From Bradyrhizobiaceae bacterium (GTDB lineage Bacteria; Pseudomonadota; Alphaproteobacteria; Rhizobiales; Xanthobacteraceae): a stretch of DNA of 64,000 nucleotides. This document shows, one piece after another, positions 38,062 to 46,260 of the stretch (position 1 is its first letter; every line of letters starts with the position of its first letter). The position numbers were made by a program, and so were the translations under genes. The DNA is taken from contig CP078014.1 of assembly GCA_020544565.1 (NCBI GenBank), forward strand, positions 3,226,016-3,290,015. Direction: 5' to 3'. A model generated the notes under the pieces. The model was not told where the DNA came from. It searched no databases and saw only the letters and a list, made by a program, of their open reading frames with translations.

Positions 38062-38742
38062 TTAGCGCCGGCACTCCTGCGCCAGCTTGTCGAGCGCCTG
38101 CGACAGGCCCTTGAGCGGGAAGGTGTCGATGCTCTCGGTGCCCTTGGCCGAGGTGCCCTTGACCACGGCGTCGCTGCCGCGGCGCAACGCGTCCACCAGC
38201 CGCTCCTCCTCGGCCGCGTTCTTGATCCACAGCCCGTCGCCCTGGGTGTACATCGCAAAGCGCGACCCGCCGATCTCCACCGAGCCCTCGGAACCGGGCT
38301 TGAGCCCATAGCCGATCATCACCGAGACCTCGTTGGCCACCTTCTCCGCCGGGCGGGTCGAGATGAACACATAGGACGGATCGCGCGGCCGGTTCGGCGG
38401 ATTGGTCTTCGACGAGGACGGCTTGGCCAGCGCGAAGCAGACCTTCTTGCCGTTCGGCGTCGCGGTATAGGCGCCCCAGGTGCCGAACTGGCCGATCAGC
38501 ATCGGCTCGGCATGGCCGGCAGCCGCCGCGGGCGGTTTGGCCGCAGGCTTGGCAGCGGATTTGGCCGCAGGCTTCGCGGCGGACTTGGCGGGCGCCGCCT
38601 TGGCCGCGGGTTTCGCAGCCGGCTTGGCGGCCGCTTTGGCCTGCGGGGTCTGCGCCATGGCGCCGCTGGTCCATCCGAACGGCGCACAGGCGAGCAACGG
38701 CAAGGCCGCCGCCACAACGGTCAATTTCTGCAGCAAGGACAT
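38062..38742 (-). CDS. Invasion-associated locus B (IalB) family periplasmic protein
   Basis: A 226-residue exported protein. A signal peptide (1-30, ending SGAMAQ) precedes an Ala/Lys/Pro linker with AAKPAAK-type repeats (about 33-75), then the IalB domain: FGTWGAYTATPNGKKVCFA, STRPAEKVANEVSVMIGYGL, VEIGGSRFAMYTQGDGLW. The family is widespread in Rhizobiales and named from a Bartonella invasion locus; in free-living species its role is unknown. The Lys/Ala/Pro linker could bind the wall or nucleic acid; that is inference. Confidence 0.87.
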   Translation of the reverse strand: MSLLQKLTVVAAALPLLACAPFGWTSGAMAQTPQAKAAAKPAAKPAAKAAPAKSAAKPAAKSAAKPAAKPPAAAAGHAEPMLIGQFGTWGAYTATPNGKKVCFALAKPSSSKTNPPNRPRDPSYVFISTRPAEKVANEVSVMIGYGLKPGSEGSVEIGGSRFAMYTQGDGLWIKNAAEEERLVDALRRGSDAVVKGTSAKGTESIDTFPLKGLSQALDKLAQECRR

Positions 38743-38986
38743 ACCCGGAACCCGTCCCTCAATATTGTGACTGGAAGATGGCCCGCCATGCCATGAAGCG
38801 ACGGCGCGGGGCGAATTGCCAAATAGAGCGCAAACCGCTTGTCGGACCGTTAACCCGCGGCCGCGCTCCGTTGCCGCAGCGGACGGCGAATCTTTTCAAA
38901 CATAGTTGGGTCCCGCAAGCCGATTGTCGCGCCGCGCCAAATCCGGCACAAAGCCGTTCCTCTTTTCGAACTGTTCAGGTGCCTCG

Positions 38987-39961
38987 ATGAAAGCCATTCT
39001 CTGCACGCAATATTGCGGACCCGACGAGCTGGTGCTCGGTGACATTCCCGATCCGGTGGCCGGGCCCGGCGAGGTGGTGATCGCCATCAAGGCGGCGGCG
39101 CTGAATTTCTTCGACCTGCTGATGATCCAGGGCAAGTACCAGGTCAAGCCGCCGTTCCCGTTCTCGCCGGCCGCCGAGATCGCCGGCGTGGTGGAGAGCG
39201 TCGGCGCCGGCGTCACCGATCTCAAGCCGGGCGACCGCGTCGCGGCCTCCATCGGCTATAACGGCGCGCGCGAGAAGGTCGCGGTGGCGGCCACCTCCGT
39301 GGTGCGGATTCCCGACGCGCTCGATTTCGACCGCGCCGCCGGCGTCATCGTGATCTACGGCACGGCGCTGCATGCGCTGGAAGATCGCGCCGATCCCAAA
39401 CCCGGCGAGACGCTGGCGGTGTTCGGCGCCGCCGGCGGCGTCGGCCTCGCCGCCTGCGAACTCGGCCATGTGCTGGGACTCAAGGTGATCGCCTGCGCCT
39501 CAAGCGACGAGAAGCTCGCCTTCGCCAAGCAGCACGGCGCCGACCTCACCATCAACTACGCCAAGGAAGACCTGCGGGAGGCGCTGAAGCGCGTCGGCGG
39601 CGACAAGGGCATCGACATCGTGTTCGATCCGGTCGGTGGCAGCTATGCCGAGATCGGCGTGCGCGCGATGGCGTGGAAAGGCCGCTTCCTGGTGATCGGT
39701 TTCGCCGCCGGCGACATTCCGAAAATCCCGCTCAACCTGCCGCTGCTCAAGGGCTGCGACATCCGCGGCGTGTTCTGGGGCGCGCACATGAAGCGCGAAC
39801 CGGCGCAGGGCCGCGCCGCGCTGGAAAAGCTGATGCGCTGGGCCGCCGAGGGCAAGATCTCGTCCCATGTCGACAGCACCTTCCCGCTGGCGCAGACCGC
39901 CGACGCGCTCAAGGTGCTGGCCGCGCGCAAGGCCATGGGCAAGGTGATCCTGCATCCGTGA
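38987..39961 (+). CDS. NADPH:quinone oxidoreductase family (zinc-less MDR) protein
   Basis: A 324-residue medium-chain reductase of the quinone oxidoreductase type: MKAILCTQYCGPDELVLGD, the ALNFFDLLMIQGKYQ segment, the cofactor motif VFGAAGGVGLAACELG (about 146-161), and GFAAGDIPKIPLNLPLLKG, which is common in the QOR-like group. No catalytic zinc ligands are seen. It probably reduces quinones or enoyl compounds with NADPH. Confidence 0.9.
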   Translation: MKAILCTQYCGPDELVLGDIPDPVAGPGEVVIAIKAAALNFFDLLMIQGKYQVKPPFPFSPAAEIAGVVESVGAGVTDLKPGDRVAASIGYNGAREKVAVAATSVVRIPDALDFDRAAGVIVIYGTALHALEDRADPKPGETLAVFGAAGGVGLAACELGHVLGLKVIACASSDEKLAFAKQHGADLTINYAKEDLREALKRVGGDKGIDIVFDPVGGSYAEIGVRAMAWKGRFLVIGFAAGDIPKIPLNLPLLKGCDIRGVFWGAHMKREPAQGRAALEKLMRWAAEGKISSHVDSTFPLAQTADALKVLAARKAMGKVILHP

Positions 39962-39980
39962 GGCGGAACGTTGCCGCCAT

Positions 39981-40083
39981 CGTCATTCCGGGGCATGCGC
40001 GTCGCGCGTGAACCCGGAATCCCGCAAGACCGAAAAAGATTCCGGGTTCGCCGCTATCGCGGCGCCCCGGAATGACAATGTGA
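39981..40083. repeat. Family B inverted repeat
   Basis: CGTCATTCCGGGGC to CCCCGGAATGACAATGTGA, with AACCCGGAATCCCGCAAGAC in the middle. It is followed by a short family A fragment (CTGGATTGCTTCG, about 40095) that runs up to the stop of the convergent YkvA-like gene, the B-then-half-A order again. Confidence 0.85.
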
Positions 40084-40113
40084 GGCGGCAAGGCTGGATT
40101 GCTTCGTCCGGCG

Positions 40114-40503
40114 TCAGACGTCCGCGCCGTTCTCCTCCACCTCGCGCTTGAGGGCGGCGTGCGCGGCGGCGCGATGCTCCGGCGTGATGTGGCTCGACAC
40201 CAGACGGATGGCGGTGGCGAGCAACGCCGCGTCGTCGGTGAAGCCGAGCACCGGCAGCACGTCCGGCACCACATCGGCCGGCAGCACGAAATAGGCCAGC
40301 GCGCCGAGCAGCGTGGTGCGGACATGGCGCGGCGTCTTGCGATCGAAGGCGCAGTAATAGGCCGCCAGCAGTTCCTCGGCGAACGGCAGCCGTCCGGCGA
40401 GGCGCTTGAACTTGATCCAGAAATCCCGGCGCACGCGCTTCGGATCCCGGGCGAGCTTGTCCGCCGGGCCGAAATGCAGTGTGTCGTCGCTGGCCATGGC
40501 CAT
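40114..40503 (-). CDS. YkvA-family (DUF1232) small protein
   Basis: A 129-residue protein with the DUF1232 core LLGALAYFVLPADVVPDVLPVLGFTDDAALLATAI, which holds one or two hydrophobic helices around the PxDxxPD motif. Function of the family is unknown; membrane association is likely. GAGG lies 7 nt before the ATG at 40501-40503. The pterin dehydratase gene is 103 bp upstream on the same strand. Confidence 0.85.
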   Translation of the reverse strand: MAMASDDTLHFGPADKLARDPKRVRRDFWIKFKRLAGRLPFAEELLAAYYCAFDRKTPRHVRTTLLGALAYFVLPADVVPDVLPVLGFTDDAALLATAIRLVSSHITPEHRAAAHAALKREVEENGADV

Positions 40504-40606
40504 CTGCTTCCCTCGCTCGCCGCGCCTGTTCGCAGCCAGTGGCTGCCGCGCGGCAGCCCTTCATTTATGACCTGCGCGCGCCGCCGCAATCCCCTGCCGG
40601 TGCGGC

Positions 40607-40909
40607 TCAGCCGCGCGCGATGCGGTCCATGGCCCGCGCCAGCGCGATGTCGCGCTCGGTGACGCCGCCGGCGTCGTGGGTCGCCAGCACCACCTCGACG
40701 GTGCGATAGACGTTGCGCCATTCCGGATGGTGGTCGCTTTTCTCCGCCACTAGCGCGACGCGGGTCATGAAGCCGAAGGCGGCGTTGAAATCGGCGAAGG
40801 TGAAGGTGCGGGCGATGGCGTCGCGGCCCGCCACCTCGGACCAGCCCTCCAGCGTCGCCAGCGCCGCCGCCCGGGCCTCGCCCGCCAACCGTTGCACCCG
40901 TTCCGCCAT
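40607..40909 (-). CDS. phhB: 4a-hydroxytetrahydrobiopterin dehydratase (PCD/DCoH)
   Basis: Recycles the pterin cofactor of aromatic amino acid hydroxylases; in bacteria without such hydroxylases it can serve molybdopterin metabolism. The 100-residue protein has the active-site segment [17 protein letters not shown] and the [17 protein letters not shown] helix. GAGGACC is just upstream of the ATG at 40907-40909. No phenylalanine hydroxylase gene is near. Confidence 0.92.
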   Translation of the reverse strand: MAERVQRLAGEARAAALATLEGWSEVAGRDAIARTFTFADFNAAFGFMTRVALVAEKSDHHPEWRNVYRTVEVVLATHDAGGVTERDIALARAMDRIARG

Positions 40910-41046
40910 GGCTGGTCCTCCGTTCCTCATCGCCGCGCCCCACCCCCGAAGCGGCCGGGAGCGCTAACCATGACCGACAACCCCGCTGAAAACCACCCGT
41001 TCCTCTGCTATGCTGCGCATAGGGCGCCCGAGGGGGCGTCGCAGCG

Positions 41047-42444
41047 ATGGGATCGATCGACATGGCCGGACCGGCGGACACGGCAGGCCCGAAAGCCCAG
41101 CGGCCCCACAAGGCCAAGGCGATGCTGGCGGCGATCGCGATGGCGCTGGCTGCGGTCGCCGCAGTGGGCGGCATGATCTATTACGTCAACCGCCCGGTGG
41201 TGCTGCGCATCGCAGTCGGCCCGCCCTTCAGCGACGACGTCAAGGTGATCCAGTCCATCGCCCAGATATTCGCGCGCGATCACGCCTCGGTGCGGCTGCG
41301 CCCCATCGTCACCGACGGCACCAGCGCCAGCGCGGCGGCGCTGACGGCGGGAACCGCCGATCTCGCCGTGGTGCGCGGCGACGCCGACCTGCCGAAGAAC
41401 GCCGGCGCGGTCGCCAGCATCCGCAAGAACTTCGCGGTGCTGTGGGCGGTGAATACGGGCAAGGGCAAGGGCGTGCGCAAGATCGAGCAACTCGCCGGCA
41501 AGCGCATCGGCGTGATCGGCCGCACCACCGCCAACGTCAACCTGCTCAACGTGATCCTGACTCAGTCGGGCGTGAAGCCGGACAGCGTCCACGTGGTGCA
41601 GTTCAGCATCATCGGCTTCGCCGACGCCATCAGGAACGAGAAGCTCGACGCCTTCCTCGCGGTCGGCCCGCTCAACAGCAAGATCACCGCCGACGCCATC
41701 GCCGTCACCACCCGCGGCGGCAAGGAGGCCACCTTCCTCTCGCTCGACACCGCCGACGCCATCGCCCAGCGCCACCCGGTCTACGAATCCGGCGAGATTC
41801 CCGCCGGTGCCTTCGGCGCCAAGCCGGTGCGGCCCGACGAGAAGATCGACACCATCACCTTCGCCCACCACATTCTGGCGCGGCGCTCGCTGTCGGAGGC
41901 CACCGTCGGCACGCTGACCCGGCAACTGTTCGCGGCGCGCCAGGCGGTGCAGGCCGAATTTCCGCAGACCGCGAAGATCGAAACGCCGAACACCGACAAG
42001 GACGCCGCGATCCCGGCCCATCCCGGCGCCGCCGCCTATGTCGACGGCGAGGAGCGCAGCTTTCTCGACCGCTACAGCGACTACATGTGGGGCAGCGTGA
42101 TGCTGCTGTCCGCGCTCGGCTCGATCGGTGCGTGGTTCGCGAGCTATCTGCGCAAGGACGAGCGTGTCTCCAACGCCTCGCTGCGCGAGCGGCTGCTGGA
42201 GATGCTGGCGCTGGCGCGCAAGTCGACCTCGATCGAGGACCTCGACGCCATGCAGGCCGAGGCCGACGACATCATGCGCGACACGCTGCACTGCTTCGAG
42301 GACGGCGCCATCGAGGAAGGCGCGCTGACCGCGTTCAGCATCGCGCTGGAGCAGTTCCACAACGCGGTCGCGGACCGCAAGGCATGGCTGGCGACCGAGA
42401 CGCCGGATGAGCCCAAGACCGGGATCCAACTGATCGCGGGATAA
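41047..42444 (+). CDS. TAXI-family solute-binding protein with two membrane anchors
   Basis: A 465-residue protein. After a charged N-terminus, an uncleaved hydrophobic segment (about 26-46) leads into a TAXI/periplasmic binding domain (LRIAVGPPFSDDVKV to about 320, with GKRIGVIGRTTANVNLLN). A second hydrophobic segment (about 345-366) is followed by a charged helical region of about 100 residues that would be cytosolic (LRERLLEMLALARKSTSIEDLDAMQ). TAXI proteins usually deliver solutes to TRAP permeases, but no TRAP permease gene is here. The double anchoring suggests a sensing or scaffold role instead; that is inference. Confidence 0.85.
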   Translation: MGSIDMAGPADTAGPKAQRPHKAKAMLAAIAMALAAVAAVGGMIYYVNRPVVLRIAVGPPFSDDVKVIQSIAQIFARDHASVRLRPIVTDGTSASAAALTAGTADLAVVRGDADLPKNAGAVASIRKNFAVLWAVNTGKGKGVRKIEQLAGKRIGVIGRTTANVNLLNVILTQSGVKPDSVHVVQFSIIGFADAIRNEKLDAFLAVGPLNSKITADAIAVTTRGGKEATFLSLDTADAIAQRHPVYESGEIPAGAFGAKPVRPDEKIDTITFAHHILARRSLSEATVGTLTRQLFAARQAVQAEFPQTAKIETPNTDKDAAIPAHPGAAAYVDGEERSFLDRYSDYMWGSVMLLSALGSIGAWFASYLRKDERVSNASLRERLLEMLALARKSTSIEDLDAMQAEADDIMRDTLHCFEDGAIEEGALTAFSIALEQFHNAVADRKAWLATETPDEPKTGIQLIAG

Positions 42445-42465
42445 ACGGAAGGCCGCTTGCGCCGG

Positions 42466-42828
42466 TCATTCTTCGGCCGGCTCGGGACTGCTGCGCAGCA
42501 CGGCTTCCAGTTCCTCGCGCAGGAACGGCTTGCCCAGCACCGGCTTGCCGGAAAACCGGCCTGCCCGCGCGATGCTGGCGCTGTAGCCGGTGACGAACGC
42601 ATAGGGAACTTGCAACGCATCCAGCCGGTCGGCCACCTTAAAACCGGTATCGTCGCCGAGATCGACATTGAGCAGCGCGAAATCCGGGGCGCGTTCGGCG
42701 ATCATGGCCAGCGCGGCGGCGACGTGCCCGGCGGTCCGTACCCGTGCGATCCCCAGTTCCAGCAGCATCGCCTCGAGATCGTCGGCAATGAGGGCATCGT
42801 CCTCGACAACCAATATATCGCTCAGCAT
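42466..42828 (-). CDS. Stand-alone receiver protein with an atypical phosphoacceptor site
   Basis: A 120-residue CheY-like domain with no output domain. The acidic pocket (Glu9, Asp10, Asp11), Thr80 and the KPF motif (Lys100) are present. At the phosphoacceptor strand the sequence is ALLNVDLGDD, where relatives read ALLDVNLGG: Asn54 occupies the usual Asp position and Asp56 replaces the usual Asn. It may be phosphorylation-independent or use Asp56. It lies back-to-back with a Crp/Fnr-type gene (111 bp between starts), a pairing that suggests a shared regulatory circuit. Confidence 0.87.
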   Translation of the reverse strand: MLSDILVVEDDALIADDLEAMLLELGIARVRTAGHVAAALAMIAERAPDFALLNVDLGDDTGFKVADRLDALQVPYAFVTGYSASIARAGRFSGKPVLGKPFLREELEAVLRSSPEPAEE

Positions 42829-42939
42829 GCGCACAAACCCCGGTTCCGCGTGGAACCGACCACACCCCTCACGCGTCTGTCTGCACACTTGTGCACACAA
42901 CGATGAGAACCGGCAGAAGATGCCGCTGGAAAGGTCAGG

Positions 42940-43701
42940 ATGGACAGGCTGCTGACAGCCACGAGCAGTGGCGAGGATCGCCCCTTCAACAATCTCCTGC
43001 GCAAGATGCGGGCGGCCGACTATGCGCTGCTGGCGCCGCATCTCGAATCCTGCGCGCTGTCGGACGGCGAGGTGCTGTACAATCCCGGCGACGACGTCGC
43101 CGTGGTGCATTTTCCCTGCGGGCCGAGCCTCGCCTCCTATCTCATCGCCAACGAGGACGGCCGGGATGCCGAGACCATCCTGGTCGGCCGCGAGGGCGCG
43201 GTCGGCGGCATCGTCAGCCAGGGCTATTTGCCGGCCTATTCGCGGATCTCGGTGAAATTCGGCGGCCCGTTCGTGCAACTGCGCGTCGGCGCGCTGGAGG
43301 CGGCGAAGCTGCGGTCACCGTCCCTGCGCAATCTGTTCGCGCGCTATGCCGATTGCATGGTGGCGCAGCTTTTCCAGTCCACGGCCTGCAACGCCATCCA
43401 CACCATCGAGCAGCGTGCGGCGAAATGGATCATCGCAGCGATGGAAAGGACCGGCAGCGAGCGGGTGGTGCTGACGCAGGAGCAACTGGCCACCATCCTT
43501 GGCGTTGGCCGCAGCTACGTCAGCCGGGTGATCCAGGTCTTCAAGGCGGAGGGCGTGCTGGAAACCGGCAGGGGCGCCGTTCTGGTCCGCGACCGCGCCG
43601 CGCTGGAGGCGCGGGCCTGCCGCTGCAACGACGCGGTGAAGGCCCACTTCGAGGAGGTGCTGAACGGAGTTTACCCGACCGAGGAGCTCGAAAACGCCTG
43701 A
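42940..43701 (+). CDS. Crp/Fnr-family transcriptional regulator
   Basis: A 253-residue regulator with a cyclic-nucleotide-binding-like beta-roll (about 20-140) lacking the N-terminal Fnr cysteine cluster, a dimer helix, and a C-terminal winged HTH (about 172-210, LTQEQLATILGVGRSYVSRVIQVFK). The beta-roll motif GREGAVGGI differs from the cAMP-binding phosphate cassette, so the ligand is unknown. It is divergent from the receiver gene. Confidence 0.88.
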   Translation: MDRLLTATSSGEDRPFNNLLRKMRAADYALLAPHLESCALSDGEVLYNPGDDVAVVHFPCGPSLASYLIANEDGRDAETILVGREGAVGGIVSQGYLPAYSRISVKFGGPFVQLRVGALEAAKLRSPSLRNLFARYADCMVAQLFQSTACNAIHTIEQRAAKWIIAAMERTGSERVVLTQEQLATILGVGRSYVSRVIQVFKAEGVLETGRGAVLVRDRAALEARACRCNDAVKAHFEEVLNGVYPTEELENA

Positions 43702-44198
43702 TTGCAGGGTGCGGATCAGGTTCCCACGGATGGAGGTCGCGAAAACCGGTTTCCGCTTTTCGGGAGCATGCTCCAAAAACCGGCCGGAGGCGTTGTATTT
43801 GGTCGCAAACCGGATTATATCGCACCGCAACGCAGGGTGTCCGGTTCGACGCAGAGCCGGGCACCCGCTTTTTTGGCCGTGTCCTTTCACGGTGTCCTTG
43901 TAACGGTGTCCTTGCTCATCGGTTTGGAACGATCCGGCCTGCTGGCCAATCGTGGAACCGGTTGTGGCGAATCATGATCCCGCCGGCGGGCAGAGCCCGG
44001 GCGGACGCAGGAAACAGGCCCTATCCATGACCTGGCCCAGCCAGACCGGATATTGATCGCGCCTTCGCCGGCATCGACCGGGCGGGGTACCGCCATGCGC
44101 CATTCTATCTCTTACATACTCTCTCAAACCATATGTCCCCGATCCGGCGCTGAACGCAGCGCGGGAGACGGCCATCGAGAACCTGAAGAAGCAGTCCC
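43702..44198. other. 497-bp gap before typA with a family G repeat and a short direct repeat
   Basis: No gene is supported. It contains a family G copy near its left end and three imperfect direct repeats of CGGTGTCCTTG at 43877-43887, 43890-43900 and 43904-43914. The typA promoter must lie on the right side; no clear boxes were picked. Confidence 0.45.
43739..43774. repeat. Family G palindromic repeat, intergenic copy
   Basis: The core GAAAACCGGTTTCCGCTTTT followed by CGGGAGCATGCTCC is, on the other strand, related to the AAGTGGGAACCGGTTCGCG core found inside trmD. Confidence 0.7.
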
Positions 44199-46022
44199 AT
44201 GAACCTCCGCAACATCGCCATCATCGCCCACGTCGATCACGGCAAGACCACCCTCGTCGACAAGCTGCTGCAGCAGTCCGGCACCTACCGCGAGAACCAG
44301 CGCGTCGCCGAGCGCGTGATGGATTCCAACGACCTCGAAAAGGAACGCGGCATCACCATTCTCGCCAAGTGCACCTCGGTGCATTGGGGCGACACCCAGA
44401 TCAACATCGTCGACACCCCCGGCCACGCCGATTTCGGCGGCGAGGTCGAGCGCATCCTGTCGATGGTCGATGGCGTGATCGTTCTCGTCGACGCCGCCGA
44501 AGGCCCGATGCCGCAGACCAAATTCGTGGTCGGCAAGGCGCTCAAGCTCGGGCTGAAGCCGATCGTCGCCATCAACAAGGTGGACCGCCCCGACGCACGC
44601 GTCACCGAAGTCGTCAACGAAGTGTTCGATCTGTTCGCGGCGCTGGACGCCACCGACGAGCAGCTCGACTTCCCGATTCTGTACGGCTCCGGCAAGAACG
44701 GCTGGATGGGCACTTCGGAAACCGAGAACGACAAGGGCATGACGCCGCTGTTCGAACTTGTCCTGAAACATGTCGCGCCGCCGGTGGTGGAGGAAGGTCC
44801 GTTCCGCCTGCTCGGCACCATTCTCGAAGCCAACCCCTATCTCGGCCGCATCATCACCGGCCGCATCGCCTCCGGCTCGGTGAAGCCGAACCAGAGCGTC
44901 AAGGTGCTGTCGCGCGACGGCAAGACCATCGAGACCGGCCGCATCTCCAAGATCCTCGCCTTCCGCGGCATCGAGCGCCAGCCGATCGACCTCGCCGAAG
45001 CCGGCGACATCGTCGCCATCGCCGGCCTCACCAAGGGCACCGTGGCCGACACCTTCTGCGATCCGAGCGTCGAAGTGGCGATCCAGGCGCAGCCGATCGA
45101 TCCGCCGACCGTGTCGATGACCTTCATGGTCAACAACTCGCCGATCGCCGGCACCGAAGGCGACAAGGTAACGAGCCGCCTGATCCGCGACCGCATGCTG
45201 CGCGAGGCCGAAGGCAACGTCGCCTTGAAGGTGGTCGAGGCCACCGACAAGGATTCGATGGAAGTGTCGGGCCGCGGCGAATTGCAGCTCGCCATCCTGA
45301 TCGAGACCATGCGCCGCGAGGGCTTCGAGTTGGCCGTGTCGCGGCCGCGCGTCGTTCTGGAGAAGGACGACAACGGCCAGTTGCAGGAGCCGGTCGAAGA
45401 AGTCGTGATCGACGTCGACGAGGAATTCTCCGGCGTCGTGGTGCAGAAGATGAGCGAGCGCAAGGCCGAGATGATCGAGATGCGGCCCTCCGGCGGCAAC
45501 CGCCTGCGCCTCGTGTTCTACGCGCCGACCCGCGGCCTGATCGGCTACCAGAGCGAACTGCTTACCGACACCCGCGGCACCGCGATCATGAACCGCCTGT
45601 TCCACGGCTATGCCGCCTACAAGGGCGACATCCAGGGCCGCCGCAACGGCGTGCTGATCTCCAACGACCAGGGCGAAGCCGTCGCCTACGCCATGTGGAA
45701 GCTCGAAGACCGCGGCCCGATGATGATCGAACCCGGCTGGCGCGTCTATCGCGGCATGATCGTCGGCGAGCACACCCGTGACAACGACCTCGAGATCAAC
45801 GTCCTCAAAGGCAAGCAGCTCACCAACATCCGCACCACGTCGAAGGACGAGGCGGTGCGCCTGACCCCGCCTATCAAGATGACGCTGGAAAAGGCGCTGT
45901 CCTATATCGAGGACGACGAGCTGGTGGAGATCACGCCGAAGTCGATCCGCCTGCGCAAGCGCCACCTCGACCCCAACGAGCGCAAGCGCGCCGAAAAGAC
46001 CCGGGAAGCGCTGGCGAGCTGA
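44199..46022 (+). CDS. typA: Translational GTPase TypA/BipA
   Basis: An EF-G-like ribosome-binding GTPase involved in 50S assembly at low temperature and stress adaptation. The 607-residue protein has G1 AHVDHGKTTLVDKLL (11-25), the switch RGITILAKCTSVHW (with CTS where BipA proteins usually have NTA/CTS), G3 DTPGHADFGGEVER and G4 NKVDR, and the BipA-specific C-terminal domain (GLIGYQSELLTDTRGTAIMNR, KGKQLTNIRTTSKDEAVRL). A terminator follows. Confidence 0.97.
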   Translation: MNLRNIAIIAHVDHGKTTLVDKLLQQSGTYRENQRVAERVMDSNDLEKERGITILAKCTSVHWGDTQINIVDTPGHADFGGEVERILSMVDGVIVLVDAAEGPMPQTKFVVGKALKLGLKPIVAINKVDRPDARVTEVVNEVFDLFAALDATDEQLDFPILYGSGKNGWMGTSETENDKGMTPLFELVLKHVAPPVVEEGPFRLLGTILEANPYLGRIITGRIASGSVKPNQSVKVLSRDGKTIETGRISKILAFRGIERQPIDLAEAGDIVAIAGLTKGTVADTFCDPSVEVAIQAQPIDPPTVSMTFMVNNSPIAGTEGDKVTSRLIRDRMLREAEGNVALKVVEATDKDSMEVSGRGELQLAILIETMRREGFELAVSRPRVVLEKDDNGQLQEPVEEVVIDVDEEFSGVVVQKMSERKAEMIEMRPSGGNRLRLVFYAPTRGLIGYQSELLTDTRGTAIMNRLFHGYAAYKGDIQGRRNGVLISNDQGEAVAYAMWKLEDRGPMMIEPGWRVYRGMIVGEHTRDNDLEINVLKGKQLTNIRTTSKDEAVRLTPPIKMTLEKALSYIEDDELVEITPKSIRLRKRHLDPNERKRAEKTREALAS

Positions 46023-46045
46023 GCGGCGTCCGCTTCGAACAAGCT

Positions 46046-46076
46046 AAAAAATGCCTGGCTTAGCGCCGGGCATTTT
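46046..46076. terminator. Intrinsic terminator after typA
   Basis: Stem AAAAATGCCTGGC/GCCGGGCATTTTT (46046-46058 with 46064-46076, loop TTAGC region, one T-G pair), with a T run at the 3' side. Confidence 0.85.
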
Positions 46077-46097
46077 TGTTCTCAGGCTCTCATCTTT

Positions 46098-46214
46098 CGT
46101 CATTGCGAGCGAAGCGAAGCAATCCAGCCCCCGCCCTTCCCTCCCCCGCAAGCGGGGAGGGTTGGGGAGGGAGTTTTCTCGATTGCTTCGGAGCTCACGC
46201 TCCTCGCAATGACG
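46098..46214. repeat. Family A repeat carrying a family F insert in its loop
   Basis: The A arms are CGTCATTGCGAGCGAAGCG (left) and GATTGCTTCGGAGCTCACG...CTCGCAATGACG (right). The loop holds a family F hairpin (CCCTCCCCCGCAAGCGGGG, about 46139-46160) plus GTTGGGGAGGG, the same sequence as in the rlmN insert. Confidence 0.85.
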
Positions 46215-46260
46215 ACCTATATGATCTGCCTCGCTATTGTTCCTTTTCAACCGGCAACAC

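Noticed and set aside
44124..45965. A 613-codon open frame on the minus strand opposite typA
   Set aside because: Same composition bias (His/Asp/Leu/Val shadow) and no recognisable domain. typA is clearly the real gene.
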